64,000 nucleotides of DNA from an uncultured Pigmentiphaga sp. (GCA_937891425.1 CALAGD010000064.1:29508-93507), one strand, 5' to 3'. Shown: positions 34,790 through 44,693, counted from the first letter of the stretch. The notes: generated by a model not told the origin, from the sequence alone. Translations and numbers: made by a program.

Positions 34790-34933
34790 CACCAACCCCC
34801 TGCCGGATGGTCGGGGCAATGAACCGGAGCAGCCAGGTCGCGGATTCATAGCCCCTGCCGCACTACAGGAACAGCCTCAGCGTTCGCCGGCAGGAGTCAG
34901 TCAGGTCGGCGGCCGCCTAACCTGTGCAGACGG

Positions 34934-35920
34934 CTAGTGCGCCACCGACGCGTGAGCACCCTCGGCTTGCGCGGCCACTCCCGACTCACTGCGCGGTTGG
35001 CCCGACGGAATGCCTCGCGCCGAATTGCTTTTTCCCGCGACCACCCCCGGAAGGTCTGCCTTGTTGAAATAGCGGAAGAAGTCGGAGTCGGGTTTGATCA
35101 CCAGGACATCGCTCTTGTTGGAGAACGCGTTCCGATAGGCTTCCAGGCTGCGGTAGAAGTTGAAGAATTCAGGGTTCGCCGAGTAGGCTTCCGCGTAGAT
35201 GCGGCTTGCCTCGGCATCCGCCTCACCCTTTACGGCCTGTGCGGTGGCCTGCGCCTGTGCCACGATCTCGTCGCGTTGCCGCTCGGCGTTCGCACGGATG
35301 CGCTCGCTCTCAGCAGCGCCAATGGAGCGCTGTTCGTTCGCCACTCTAGTGCGTTCTGCCTCCATGCGGCGATAAACCGACTCTGAAATTTCGGGCACGA
35401 AATCGATGCGCTTCAACCGCACGTCCACCACCTCGACACCGACGCTCTGTGCGTGACGCGCCACGTTGTCGCGGATCTCGCGCATGATGACATCGCGTTC
35501 GCTCGACACCACGTCATTCACCGTACGGCGGTTCACAGACGCGTTGAGCGCGTCGCGGATGACGGCGGCAAGGCGTGTCTGTGCGGCCGACTCATTCCCC
35601 CCGAAAGTAACGTAGTACAGACGGGGATCGACGATGCGCCACTTTGCATAGGCATCGATCAGCAGGTTCTTCTTCTCCGACGTCTGGATGCGTTCGGCCT
35701 CACTGTCATCGATCGTGAGCAGCCGTTTTTCCAGATAGACCACATTCTCCAGCGGCGCCGGCAGCTTGAAGTACAGTCCCGGCTTGTCGATGACCTTGCG
35801 CACCTCACCCAACGCGAACACGAGTGCGTACTCGCGCTCACGTACGGTAAACACCATGGAGGACGCAATCAGCAGGATGACGACGAGAGCGATTCCCAAG
35901 GGGCCAATCAAACGTTTCAT
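34934..35920 (-). CDS. hflC: Protease modulator HflC
   Basis: A 328-residue band 7/SPFH membrane protein. One N-terminal membrane segment (about residues 5-25, LGIALVVILLIASSMVF) is followed by the SPFH domain and a coiled region with ERIRANAERQRDEIVAQAQATAQAVKGEADAEA-type repeats. With HflK it forms a large cage around the FtsH protease and limits its action. It lies 15 bases after hflK. A 257-base gap with a terminator follows. Confidence 0.95.
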   Translation of the reverse strand: MKRLIGPLGIALVVILLIASSMVFTVREREYALVFALGEVRKVIDKPGLYFKLPAPLENVVYLEKRLLTIDDSEAERIQTSEKKNLLIDAYAKWRIVDPRLYYVTFGGNESAAQTRLAAVIRDALNASVNRRTVNDVVSSERDVIMREIRDNVARHAQSVGVEVVDVRLKRIDFVPEISESVYRRMEAERTRVANEQRSIGAAESERIRANAERQRDEIVAQAQATAQAVKGEADAEASRIYAEAYSANPEFFNFYRSLEAYRNAFSNKSDVLVIKPDSDFFRYFNKADLPGVVAGKSNSARGIPSGQPRSESGVAAQAEGAHASVAH

Positions 35921-35935
35921 GTGTCTGTCCTCCCC

Positions 35936-37231
35936 TTAGCGGCTGTTGCGATCGAGCGTGCGCGATGCTCCCATCGAGCTACGCGTCGGGGACGTGTTCG
36001 TCGTCGGCAGTGGCGCGGGAGTTGCCGGCTGTGGCGTTGTCGATATGGGCAACGCCGGCCGTTGCGAGGCCACGTCCTGCATGATCTTGTCGAGCGGCAG
36101 GTAGATGAGACTGTTGCCTTCCTCGATGTCGACCAGGACCTTCGACGCCTGCGAGAATACTTGCTGCATGGTTTCCAGGTACAGACGATCTCGCGTCACT
36201 TCAGGTGCTTCCATGAACGCTTCAAGCACCTGCTTGAAACGCGACGAATTACCGCGCGCATCGTTGACCACTCGCGCCCGGTATGCCTCGGCCTCCTCGA
36301 TGATGCGCGAGGCTGCGCCAGCCGCCTGCGGAATGACCTGGTTGGCGTAGGCCTGACCTTCGTTGATCTGGCGCTCACGATCCTGCCCGGCCTTGACGGC
36401 GTCGTCAAATGCAGCCTGCACCGGCTCAGGTGGCTGGGCATTCAGGATGGCCACAGCGCTGATCAGGATGCCGGTGCCGTAGAGGTCCATGATTTCCTGC
36501 ATGAGTTTCTGCGTACGCGAGGCAATTTCGGTGCGCCCCTCGTACAGCACGAAATCCATGGGGGCCTTGCCGACCACCTCGCGCATGGCGGTTTCAGCCG
36601 CCTGGCGCACCGCGATGTCGGGAGCAACATCGTTGAACAGATAATCGCGTGCGCCATCCGGGCGAATGCGGTACTGCACCACGAACTGGAGGTCCACGAT
36701 GTTCTCGTCGTCGGTCAGCATCAGCGCTTCCGCCGGCACCTTGTTGCGGGCATTGCCACGGAAGCCGATTTCGAAGGTACGCAACTGCGCGACGTCGACC
36801 TTCTGTACCGACTCGATGGGCGCCGGTATATGCCACTGGAACCCGGCCGGCACGGTACGTACATACTCGCCAAACCGCGTAATGACACCGACCTGGCCTT
36901 CCTGCACGATGAAGAAGCCGCTGGCGAGCCACAACAGAACCGCTACGACGATGATGGCAAGCAATCCGAAGCGCGCGCCCCGCGGAGATACGCCGAAGCC
37001 CCCGCCCCTGCCCTCGCCACCGCCGCCGTTGTCGAAAGGCGAACGACGCCGCGACTGTCGGCCGAACAGGCTGCTTAGCCGTTTGTTGAAATCACGCCAC
37101 AGTTCGTCAAGGTCGGGTGGACCCTGCCCATCACGTTGGGGCCGGCGTGGTTCGTTGTTACCGGACCCGCCTTGATTGCCGCGGCCCCAACCTGGATCAT
37201 TCAGGTTGTACAGTTTGGAAGGAAAACGCAT
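35936..37231 (-). CDS. hflK: FtsH protease activity modulator HflK
   Basis: A 431-residue SPFH protein. A Gly/Pro/Arg-rich cytoplasmic N-terminus (NDPGWGRGNQGGSGNNEPRR) comes first, then a membrane segment (about residues 88-108, FGLLAIIVVAVLLWLASGFF), the SPFH domain, a helical region, and a Thr/Pro-rich tail. It is the partner of HflC. The start at 37231 keeps the conserved LNDPGWG motif, and so the gene begins inside the last 35 bases of hflX. Confidence 0.94.
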   Translation of the reverse strand: MRFPSKLYNLNDPGWGRGNQGGSGNNEPRRPQRDGQGPPDLDELWRDFNKRLSSLFGRQSRRRSPFDNGGGGEGRGGGFGVSPRGARFGLLAIIVVAVLLWLASGFFIVQEGQVGVITRFGEYVRTVPAGFQWHIPAPIESVQKVDVAQLRTFEIGFRGNARNKVPAEALMLTDDENIVDLQFVVQYRIRPDGARDYLFNDVAPDIAVRQAAETAMREVVGKAPMDFVLYEGRTEIASRTQKLMQEIMDLYGTGILISAVAILNAQPPEPVQAAFDDAVKAGQDRERQINEGQAYANQVIPQAAGAASRIIEEAEAYRARVVNDARGNSSRFKQVLEAFMEAPEVTRDRLYLETMQQVFSQASKVLVDIEEGNSLIYLPLDKIMQDVASQRPALPISTTPQPATPAPLPTTNTSPTRSSMGASRTLDRNSR

Positions 37232-38342
37232 TGGTTTCTATATTCTTTCGGCACACTTCAGCGATGGCCTGACGAAGAAGGTCGAGACCCAGCCGTTCTT
37301 TTGCACTCACGAACACACGTTCGATCGTACCATGTGCATTTCGTTGCAACTGCGGCTCAAGGCCGGCGAGGTCGATTTTGTTGTAAACGAGAATCCGCGG
37401 AATGTCGTGCGCGCCGATTTCGTCCAGCACCTTGTCGACCTCGGCAATCTGCTCGTCGCGCTGCGGACTGGCCGCATCGATCACGTGCAACAGCAGATCA
37501 GCGTGTATGGTCTCTTCCAGCGTAGCGCGAAATGCTGCTACCAGGGTCGGGGGCAGGTCGCGGATGAACCCCACGGTATCGGATACCGTCAGCGCTCCAC
37601 AACCTTCCAGCCAGATACGCCGCGTCGTGGTGTCGAGCGTGGCGAACAACTGATCGGCAGCATAGCTGTCTGCGCGTGTCAGCACATTGAACAGGGTGGA
37701 CTTCCCGGCGTTTGTATACCCTACCAGCGACAGTGCCGGCACACCCCCGCGAACCCGTGCGCGCCGTTGGGTCTTGCGCTGCCGTTCCAGCCGGGCAAGC
37801 CGCTCGCGCAGGATGCGCACGCGATCGGCGATCATGCGCCGGTCGAGCTCCAGCTGCCGTTCTCCGGGGCCGCGCAAGCCGATCCCGCCACGCTGCCGCT
37901 CAAGGTGGGTCCACATGCCGGTAAGTCGCGTCGACAAATGCTGCAACTGGGCAAGCTCAACCTGCAGCTTCCCCTCGTGGCTTCGCGCGCGCAACGCAAA
38001 GATATCCAGGATCAGCGTGACACGATCCACCACGCGCAACTTCACGGCCCGCTCGAGGTTGCGCTGCTGGGCCGGCGACAAGGCATGATCCACCAGAACG
38101 ATGGTGGCCCCGAGTTCCGCAGCTCGGGCAGTGATCTCTTCGACCTTGCCCGTGCCTACGAAAAACGCGGCGTCCGGCCTGGCACGCCGCGTCAGGATCG
38201 TGTCGACGATTTCAGCGCCCGCGCTCGTAGCGAGCAGGCAAAACTCTTCGAGTCGGGCGCCAAAATCGGGCTCGCCGAAGTCGATCGCTACGACGAGCGC
38301 CCGCATGGAAGAAGCAGCTACCGAATTATTCAGCGTTTGCAT
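37197..38342 (-). CDS. hflX: GTPase HflX
   Basis: A 381-residue ribosome-binding GTPase that splits stalled or heat-damaged 70S ribosomes. The N-terminal subdomain is followed by a coiled coil (GGIGLRGPGERQLELDRRMIADRVRILRERL region) and the G domain with GYTNAGKSTLFN (G1), DTVGFIRDLP (G3) and NKIDL (G4). It overlaps hfq by 17 bases upstream and hflK by 35 bases downstream, so the three are translated from one message. Confidence 0.95.
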   Translation of the reverse strand: MQTLNNSVAASSMRALVVAIDFGEPDFGARLEEFCLLATSAGAEIVDTILTRRARPDAAFFVGTGKVEEITARAAELGATIVLVDHALSPAQQRNLERAVKLRVVDRVTLILDIFALRARSHEGKLQVELAQLQHLSTRLTGMWTHLERQRGGIGLRGPGERQLELDRRMIADRVRILRERLARLERQRKTQRRARVRGGVPALSLVGYTNAGKSTLFNVLTRADSYAADQLFATLDTTTRRIWLEGCGALTVSDTVGFIRDLPPTLVAAFRATLEETIHADLLLHVIDAASPQRDEQIAEVDKVLDEIGAHDIPRILVYNKIDLAGLEPQLQRNAHGTIERVFVSAKERLGLDLLRQAIAEVCRKNIETNAFSFQTVQPE

Positions 38343-38562
38343 CCGCCTGGAAGTTTACCGGGCGCGCAGGCACCACGGTGGAAATCGCATGCTTGTACAC
38401 CATCTGCGTGACGGTATTGCGCAGCAGCACGACGTACTGGTCGAAGGATTCGATCTGCCCTTGCAGCTTGATGCCGTTCACGAGATAAACCGAGACGGGA
38501 ATATGCTCTTTGCGCAGCGTATTAAGGAACGGGTCTTGTAAAAGTTGCCCTTTGTTGCTCAT
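38326..38562 (-). CDS. hfq: RNA chaperone Hfq
   Basis: A 78-residue Sm-like protein that forms hexamers and pairs small RNAs with mRNAs. The Sm1 motif (VSVYLVNGIKLQGQIESFD) and the Sm2 motif with YKHAIS are intact, with a short tail (QADANAE). It lies 67 bases after der and overlaps hflX, the usual arrangement. Confidence 0.98.
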   Translation of the reverse strand: MSNKGQLLQDPFLNTLRKEHIPVSVYLVNGIKLQGQIESFDQYVVLLRNTVTQMVYKHAISTVVPARPVNFQADANAE

Positions 38563-38629
38563 CGGAGTAACTCCTGATTGTTGTGTTTTGATGAAATGCA
38601 GTGGTTAGATGCAGGCTAGGCCTGGAGGT

Positions 38630-40087
38630 TCAATCCACGTACGGGTTCTGCGAAGACCGAAACTCGATTCGCAGCGGCGTGCCCTGCAATTTGAATGCCG
38701 CGCGGAACCGCGCCTCAAGATAGCGCCGATATGTGTCGGAAATGGCATCCAGCGCATTACCGTGGATGATGATGCGCGGAGGGTTCTGCCCCCCCTGGTG
38801 GGCATACCGCAACTTGGGCCGGAAGATTCCTTTGCGCGGAGGCGGCTGTTGCTCGACCGCCGCGTGCAGCTCGCGCGTGAGACGAGGCGTGGGCAACTTC
38901 GCGAACGCGGCTGCGTACACCTTGTTCACTTCTTTCATGAGACGGTCGATGCCTCGCTTGTGCAGGGCTGATATCGTCACGACGGGCGCGAACGACAAGA
39001 AACGCAGCTTGCGGTCGTACTCGCGCCTGATCCATTCGCGCCGGTCGGCATCCAGGTCGTCCCATTTGTTGATGGCCACCACCAATGCCCGTCCGGTTTC
39101 CACGATGAAACCGGCGATGTTTGCATCCTGCTCGGAAATCTCTACTCTGGCGTCGAGTACCAGGACAACCACATTGGCAGCCTCGATCGCCTGCAGCGTC
39201 TTGATGACGGAGAACTTCTCGACGGCCTCGAATACCTTGCCTCGACGGCGCAGTCCTGCCGTATCGATCAGCACATACTGCCGCCCATCGCGCTCGAACT
39301 CAATTTCGATAGCATCCCGTGTGGTGCCGGGCATGTCGAACACGATAACACGCTCTTCCCCCAGCAGTGCATTGACCAGTGTGGACTTGCCGACGTTCGG
39401 ACGCCCCACGATCGCCAAGCGGATCGGGTGACGTTGCTCGTCTGAGCCGGTCTCTTCCTGTGCACCTTCGCCACCCTCGGCGTTGAGCTCGACGAGGTCC
39501 GGCTCGGCGTAGTCGAGCGAGCTGTCAGTATCGGCTTCACCCTCGAAGTCATCAAGGGCCTCGTCGTCGCCCCGCGCCCGGAACACTTCTTCCAGTGCGT
39601 CGTCGATCATGCGCGCGACTCCGTCACCATGGGCGGCGGAAATGGGCTGCGGTGTGCCCAGCCCCAGTTCGTAGAACTCGGCCACCGCGGCGGGATTGCG
39701 CATGCCCTCCAGCTTGTTCACCGCCAGTACCGTGCGGCAGCCGGAGCGGCGCAGCAAATCGGCGATGTCGCGATCCTGGGCCGTCAGGCCGACACGCCCG
39801 TCGGTGATGAAGATGACTACATCGGCTTCGTCGATGGCGGCACGGGTCTGCCGGGCCATCTCGGCTACGATGCCGTCTTTTGCCACTGGCTCGAAACCAC
39901 CCGTATCGACCACGATGTACGGATACTTCCCGACCCGACCCTCACCGTAATGGCGATCGCGCGTAAGCCCGGGAAAATCAGCCACAAGGGCAGCCCGCGA
40001 ACGCGTGAGGCGGTTGAACAGTGTCGACTTGCCGACGTTGGGCCGGCCAACGAGCGCAACAACTGGCTTGAGCTTGATCTTCCCCAC
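38630..40087 (-). CDS. der: Ribosome biogenesis GTPase Der (EngA)
   Basis: A 485-residue protein with two tandem G domains, needed for 50S assembly. The first has GRPNVGKSTLFNRL near residue 14 and the second GRPNVGKSTLVNALL near residue 230, followed by a KH-like C-terminal domain. The linker between the G domains is long and very acidic (residues about 170-220). It lies one base after the bamB stop region on the same strand, so cotranscription is likely. Confidence 0.97.
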   Translation of the reverse strand: MGKIKLKPVVALVGRPNVGKSTLFNRLTRSRAALVADFPGLTRDRHYGEGRVGKYPYIVVDTGGFEPVAKDGIVAEMARQTRAAIDEADVVIFITDGRVGLTAQDRDIADLLRRSGCRTVLAVNKLEGMRNPAAVAEFYELGLGTPQPISAAHGDGVARMIDDALEEVFRARGDDEALDDFEGEADTDSSLDYAEPDLVELNAEGGEGAQEETGSDEQRHPIRLAIVGRPNVGKSTLVNALLGEERVIVFDMPGTTRDAIEIEFERDGRQYVLIDTAGLRRRGKVFEAVEKFSVIKTLQAIEAANVVVLVLDARVEISEQDANIAGFIVETGRALVVAINKWDDLDADRREWIRREYDRKLRFLSFAPVVTISALHKRGIDRLMKEVNKVYAAAFAKLPTPRLTRELHAAVEQQPPPRKGIFRPKLRYAHQGGQNPPRIIIHGNALDAISDTYRRYLEARFRAAFKLQGTPLRIEFRSSQNPYVD

Positions 40088-40088
40088 G

Positions 40089-41255
40089 TCAGTCGCCTAC
40101 CCTGAGCATGCGCACCGAACCACCAGTGGTCTGCACGACGACGCCGTACGGCGTGGCCACCAGCGGCGCCACGATGGCGGATCCGTCGGTAGCCGCCCGG
40201 CCCACCAGGCGACCATCTTCCCGAGCGAGGAAGTGTACGTACCCCTGGTAATCGCCCAGCGCCACCACCCGCCCGGTTGACGCCGGCGCCGACAACCGGC
40301 GGTTGCGCATGGCATCCTGGCGCCAGATGTTGCTGCCGCCCGACAAGAGATATGCGTGCACCACACTGTGTACGTCCGGAGCGAACGCAGTGGAGAAGTC
40401 GGCGGTCATGCCGGACGCACTGGAAAGATCACGACTCCAGACCAGTTCTCCGCCACCCCGGATGTCGAAGCAGACGATGCGCCCTTGATAGGCAGCCGCA
40501 CACAGCAGGTCTTCGGTCAGCACGGGCCCGCCGACCACGTCGGCTACCCGCTCAAGCTCGCTGGCTCCACGCGGCACGCCCACCGTGCCTTCCCACTGGA
40601 TGACACCGTTGTCGGTATTGATGGCGACGAGCTTGCCGCCGGGCAGACCAGTGAACACGAAGCCGCCGGCAATGATCATGTAGCTCGGAGCGCGCAGGGC
40701 CAGGGAAGGGCCTGGCCGCTGAAAGCTCCACACACGCTCGCCCGTGTTGGCGTCGAATGCCTGCACCCGGTAGTCGCCACTGCGTACCACGACCAGGCCG
40801 TCACCCACGACCGGCGGAACCAGAACCTCGCTGGTTGCCCGCGCCCGCCATTTCTCCGCTCCGTTGTCATCAAGCGCGATGACCTCGCCCTTCGTAGTGA
40901 CGACCGCCGTGGTGTCGCCGTCGCTGCCAGCGCCGGCCTGCAGCGGGCTGCCCACATTCACGCGCCACCACACTGAGCCGTCAGCTGCATCGATTTTCGC
41001 TACAGTGCCATTGCCCGCGGCCGCGTAGACCGCATCGTTCACCACCGTGGGCTTGAAACCGATGTCGGCCTTGCCGCCCAGGTCGACACTCCAGGCCGTG
41101 CCAACCTGCACCTCGGGCGCAAATTCCACCAGGGGTACAGGCTCGTATCGTTTGTCCGACGACGAAAACCACGAACAGCCGGCCAGGCCAGCAACACCCA
41201 GCACAACCACAGCTTGCATGAAGCTGCGCGCGATGGGTCTGACAGAAAATCTCAT
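40089..41255 (-). CDS. bamB: Outer membrane assembly lipoprotein BamB
   Basis: A 388-residue lipoprotein of the BAM complex, which inserts beta-barrel proteins into the outer membrane. The lipobox LAGC places the lipidated cysteine at residue 27. An eight-bladed propeller of PQQ-type repeats follows (WSVDLGGKADIGFKPTVV, VYAAAGNGTVAKIDAADGSVWW, and later similar units). It sits between yfgM and der, the usual betaproteobacterial order. Confidence 0.95.
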   Translation of the reverse strand: MRFSVRPIARSFMQAVVVLGVAGLAGCSWFSSSDKRYEPVPLVEFAPEVQVGTAWSVDLGGKADIGFKPTVVNDAVYAAAGNGTVAKIDAADGSVWWRVNVGSPLQAGAGSDGDTTAVVTTKGEVIALDDNGAEKWRARATSEVLVPPVVGDGLVVVRSGDYRVQAFDANTGERVWSFQRPGPSLALRAPSYMIIAGGFVFTGLPGGKLVAINTDNGVIQWEGTVGVPRGASELERVADVVGGPVLTEDLLCAAAYQGRIVCFDIRGGGELVWSRDLSSASGMTADFSTAFAPDVHSVVHAYLLSGGSNIWRQDAMRNRRLSAPASTGRVVALGDYQGYVHFLAREDGRLVGRAATDGSAIVAPLVATPYGVVVQTTGGSVRMLRVGD

Positions 41256-41268
41256 TCTTGCCCGCTCC

Positions 41269-41910
41269 TTAGGCTTTCTCGCCCTGTTCGGCCAACGCTT
41301 CGAGCTTCAGGCGCACGATGGACACCAGCGCATCGCCCTGCCCGAGTTCGCGCAGCGCCTCTTCCCATGCCCGACGCGCCTCGGCCAGTTTGCCTTGTGC
41401 AAACAGAATGTCACCGCGACGATCGGCGTACAGTGCCGCAAAACCGGCGGGAATGTCCGGTCCCAGCTGGGCCAGTGCGTTGTCGTATTCTTTCTGGTCA
41501 AGCAGCAGCCCAGCCAGGCGCAGACGCGCCACGGGGGCCAGAGTAGGTCCGCCATGCTGCTTGACCCATTCGAACTGCTCGCGGGCACCCGCCACGTCGC
41601 CCTGCTTCAACATCAGCTGCGCGGCCAGCAAGGCGCCCCGGGGTGCGTATGCCGTACTGCCGTACCGGTTGCGCAGCTGGGTGCTCGCGTCGCGTACCTG
41701 CTCGAGATTGCCTTGCCGCACGGCGCTCTGCAGGGCTTCGAAGTACCCTCCGGCCTTGCGCGCCTGATCGTTCTGGTACCAGTTCCAGCCCTGCCAGCCT
41801 GCAATCGCCAGCAGGATGACGATCAGCACGGTCAGTACGGCATTGCCGTATCGCTGCCACCAGGCCTTGATCGCTTCCAGTTGTTCCTGCTCGTCGAGAT
41901 CGTACGTCAT
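41269..41910 (-). CDS. YfgM/TPR-like periplasmic chaperone
   Basis: A 213-residue protein with a short cytoplasmic N-terminus (DLDEQEQLEAIKAWWQRYG), one membrane segment (about residues 24-43) and a periplasmic region of helical TPR-like repeats (QLMLKQGDVAGAREQFEWV, RLRLAGLLLDQKEYDNALAQL). The YfgM family assists secreted proteins near the Sec translocon. It lies between hisS and bamB, 13 bases before bamB. Confidence 0.9.
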   Translation of the reverse strand: MTYDLDEQEQLEAIKAWWQRYGNAVLTVLIVILLAIAGWQGWNWYQNDQARKAGGYFEALQSAVRQGNLEQVRDASTQLRNRYGSTAYAPRGALLAAQLMLKQGDVAGAREQFEWVKQHGGPTLAPVARLRLAGLLLDQKEYDNALAQLGPDIPAGFAALYADRRGDILFAQGKLAEARRAWEEALRELGQGDALVSIVRLKLEALAEQGEKA

Positions 41911-42069
41911 ACATCAACCCTTCAGGTGCGCGCGGCCGCGAACGATCCGCCGCAAACATTGGTGGAAATCCTGCGGCCGCCGCGACGGTTACCGGTGCCA
42001 CGTGTGCCGAGCTGCATTTTAAACACGCTCCACACACCAGCCCAACTTTCTTGGCGCAGCCAGCGCCCC

Positions 42070-43353
42070 TCACTCGGACAGCTGCAACGCGTCGACCAGA
42101 TAATCCGTCAGGGCGGAGAACCCCACCGGTTGCTGGCTGCCATCCGCCAGGCGCTTGACCGTGGCCGCACCGGCCGCCAGTTCGTTGTCTCCCAAAATCA
42201 CGGCGAACGCGGCTCCGCTGTTGTCGGCACGCTTCATTTGCGACTTGAAGCTTCCCGTACCGCCATGCACGATGACATCAAGGCCTGCGTCACGCAGCAA
42301 CTCGCCGACCGACAGGGCGCGCCGCGCTGCCGCTTCACCCTGGTGCACCACATAGACGTCGCACTCTGCATCCTTGCGTTCGGGGTCGTGCTGCTGCCAG
42401 AGATCGAGCAGACGCTCGACCCCGATGGCAAATCCGACTGCTGGCGCAGGCTTGCCGCCCAGCAGTTCGATCAGGCCATCGTAGCGACCACCGCCGCAAA
42501 CCGTTCCCTGAGCGCCAAGCCTGTCGGTGACCCACTCGAATACTGTCAGGTTGTAGTAGTCGAGGCCACGCACCAGTCGCGGATTGATGCGGTAGGAAAT
42601 GCCGGCATCGTCGAGGCGGGCCAGCACGCCGTCGAAGTGTGCTCGCGACTCGGCCCCCAGGAAGTCGAGCAGTCGGGGCGCAGTCTCGGCCATTTCCTGC
42701 AGTGCAGGATTCTTCGTGTCGAGCACGCGCAGCGGATTGGTATACATGCGCCGGCGCCCATCCTCATCGAGGATGTCCTTGTACTTCTCGAGATGTTCGA
42801 TGAGCGCGGCACGATGAGCCGCGCGCTCCTGCCCTGCCCCCAACGAGTTGATTTCCAGGCGAATGTCGTTGAGGCCGAGGATCTTCCACAGGCGCGCAAT
42901 CATGATGATCTGCTCCGCGTCGACGTCCGGACCGGCAAAGCCCAGCGCCTCCACGTCGATCTGGTGAAACTGGCGGTAGCGTCCACGCTGCGGCCGTTCA
43001 TGCCGGAAGACTGGTCCCATCGAATATACGCGCCGGGGACGGTCGTACAGCAGGTTGTGTTCGATCGTGGCACGCACGATACCAGCCGTAAACTCGGGGC
43101 GGAGGGTCAGCGATTCGCCGTTCAGAGAGTCGACGAAGGTGTACATCTCCTTCTCGACAATGTCGGTCACCTCACCGATGCCTCGCGCAAACAATGCCGT
43201 ATGCTCGAGCACAGGGGTGCGCATGTTCAGGTAGCCGTAGCTGCGCAACCAGTCGCGCACGAGACGTTCGAGCTCTTCCCAGCGTCCCGACTCGTCGGGC
43301 AAGACGTCGTTCATGCCGCGTATGGCGGCCAGTTTCTTGAATGTTTCGCTCAT
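42070..43353 (-). CDS. hisS: Histidine--tRNA ligase
   Basis: A 427-residue class II aminoacyl-tRNA synthetase. Motif 1 follows RGMNDVLPDESGRW; motif 2 is PVFRHERPQRGRYRQFHQID; the histidine-specific segment is RGLDYYNLTVFEWV; GGGRYDGLIELLGG and motif 3 GFAIGVERLL follow. The C-terminal anticodon domain is complete (from DVYVVHQGEAA). Length is normal. It follows ispG by 57 bases. Confidence 0.97.
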   Translation of the reverse strand: MSETFKKLAAIRGMNDVLPDESGRWEELERLVRDWLRSYGYLNMRTPVLEHTALFARGIGEVTDIVEKEMYTFVDSLNGESLTLRPEFTAGIVRATIEHNLLYDRPRRVYSMGPVFRHERPQRGRYRQFHQIDVEALGFAGPDVDAEQIIMIARLWKILGLNDIRLEINSLGAGQERAAHRAALIEHLEKYKDILDEDGRRRMYTNPLRVLDTKNPALQEMAETAPRLLDFLGAESRAHFDGVLARLDDAGISYRINPRLVRGLDYYNLTVFEWVTDRLGAQGTVCGGGRYDGLIELLGGKPAPAVGFAIGVERLLDLWQQHDPERKDAECDVYVVHQGEAAARRALSVGELLRDAGLDVIVHGGTGSFKSQMKRADNSGAAFAVILGDNELAAGAATVKRLADGSQQPVGFSALTDYLVDALQLSE

Positions 43354-43410
43354 AGTTGTCGTGCCTTCCCTGCCGAGCCGCGCCGGCCGCCGCAGGTAAC
43401 GGCGTGCTGT

Positions 43411-44691
43411 TCAGGTTGTACGGGAATCCTGGCCACCGTAGCGCTGCTTGACGTAATTCTCGATGATGGCCTTGAACTCGCTGGCAATGCCTTCGCCCTT
43501 GAGCGTGACCACCCGGCGGCCATCGATATATACCGGAGCCGTCGGCAATTCACCCGTGCCGGGCAAGCTGATGCCGATATCGGCGTGTCGGCTCTCGCCG
43601 GGTCCATTGACGACACAACCCATGACGGCCACTTTCATGGTTTCCACGCCCGGGTACCGGCGCCGCCATTCAGGCATCTGGCTACGCAGATAACCCTGCA
43701 CGCTGTCGGCCAGCTCCTGGAAGAACGAACTGCTGGTGCGTCCGCACCCCGGGCATGCCACCACCATGGGTGCAAATGCCCGCAGACCCATGGTCTGCAA
43801 GAGCTCCTGGGCTACCGTGACTTCACGCGTACGGTCGCCACCAGGCTCGGGCGTAAGCGAAATGCGTATGGTGTCACCAATGCCTTCCTGCAGCAGCACC
43901 GCGAGCGCAGCTGTCGAGGCCACGATGCCCTTGCTGCCCATGCCTGCTTCGGTAAGCCCCAGGTGCAGCGGATAATCGCAGCGCCGGGCCAGTTCCCGAT
44001 ACACGGCGATCAGGTCTTGCACCTGACTCACCTTGCACGACAGCACGATGGCGTCGCCCGGCAACCCCAGCTCTTCCGCGCGCTGCGCGCTGGAAATGGC
44101 TGAAACCACCAGTGCTTCGCGCATGACGGCTTCGGCCGGCCACGGAACCGCCCGCTGATTGTTCGCATCCATCATGCGCGCGAGCAGATCCTGATCGAGG
44201 CTTCCCCAGTTGACGCCAATGCGAATGGGTTTCCCGTATCGGCAAGCGACCTCGATCATTTGCGCGAAGTTGTCATCGCGCCGTGCCCCCAGGCCGAGAT
44301 TGCCTGGATTGATTCGATACTTGGACAACGCCTGCGCACACTCTGGGAACTGTGTGAGCAACTTGTGGCCGTTGTAGTGGAAATCGCCCACCAAGGGGGT
44401 GTGGATACCCATGCGGTCGAGCTGCTCGCGGATGGCCGGCACCTCGCGGGCCGCATCCGGCGTATTCACCGTGATACGAACCAGCTCTGAACCAGCCTGC
44501 GTGAGCTCCTTGACCTGAATGGCAGTTGCGATGGCGTCAGCGGTATCCGTGTTCGTCATGGATTGCACCACGACCGGCGCGTTACCGCCCACCAGGACCT
44601 GCACATCGCGCCAGCGCACCGCGACCTGCCGAGAGGCACGACGGGAAGCCGGGCCTACGGCCGGAACAGCATCATGGATGTGGGCCGACAT
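43411..44691 (-). CDS. ispG: 4-hydroxy-3-methylbut-2-enyl-diphosphate synthase
   Basis: A 426-residue 4Fe-4S enzyme of the MEP isoprenoid pathway (GcpE). The TIM-barrel part begins near VQVLVGGNAPVVVQSMTNTDT. The cluster cysteines lie in CPGCGRTSSSFFQELAD and GCVVNGPGES in the C-terminal reductase-like domain. Length is slightly above the E. coli 372 residues because of the insertion typical of betaproteobacteria. It follows rodZ by two bases. Confidence 0.96.
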   Translation of the reverse strand: MSAHIHDAVPAVGPASRRASRQVAVRWRDVQVLVGGNAPVVVQSMTNTDTADAIATAIQVKELTQAGSELVRITVNTPDAAREVPAIREQLDRMGIHTPLVGDFHYNGHKLLTQFPECAQALSKYRINPGNLGLGARRDDNFAQMIEVACRYGKPIRIGVNWGSLDQDLLARMMDANNQRAVPWPAEAVMREALVVSAISSAQRAEELGLPGDAIVLSCKVSQVQDLIAVYRELARRCDYPLHLGLTEAGMGSKGIVASTAALAVLLQEGIGDTIRISLTPEPGGDRTREVTVAQELLQTMGLRAFAPMVVACPGCGRTSSSFFQELADSVQGYLRSQMPEWRRRYPGVETMKVAVMGCVVNGPGESRHADIGISLPGTGELPTAPVYIDGRRVVTLKGEGIASEFKAIIENYVKQRYGGQDSRTT

Positions 44692-44693
44692 CT

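Noticed and set aside
34795..34849. Short minus-strand frame before the hisZ leader as a His-sensing leader peptide
   Set aside because: It contains no His codons and ends upstream of the supposed -10 region rather than before the terminator.
41047..44103. Open frame of 1018 codons on the plus strand across bamB, yfgM, hisS and ispG
   Set aside because: It is antisense to four well-supported genes with clear domain motifs. High GC content leaves the opposite strand free of stops; the translated sequence shows no domain.
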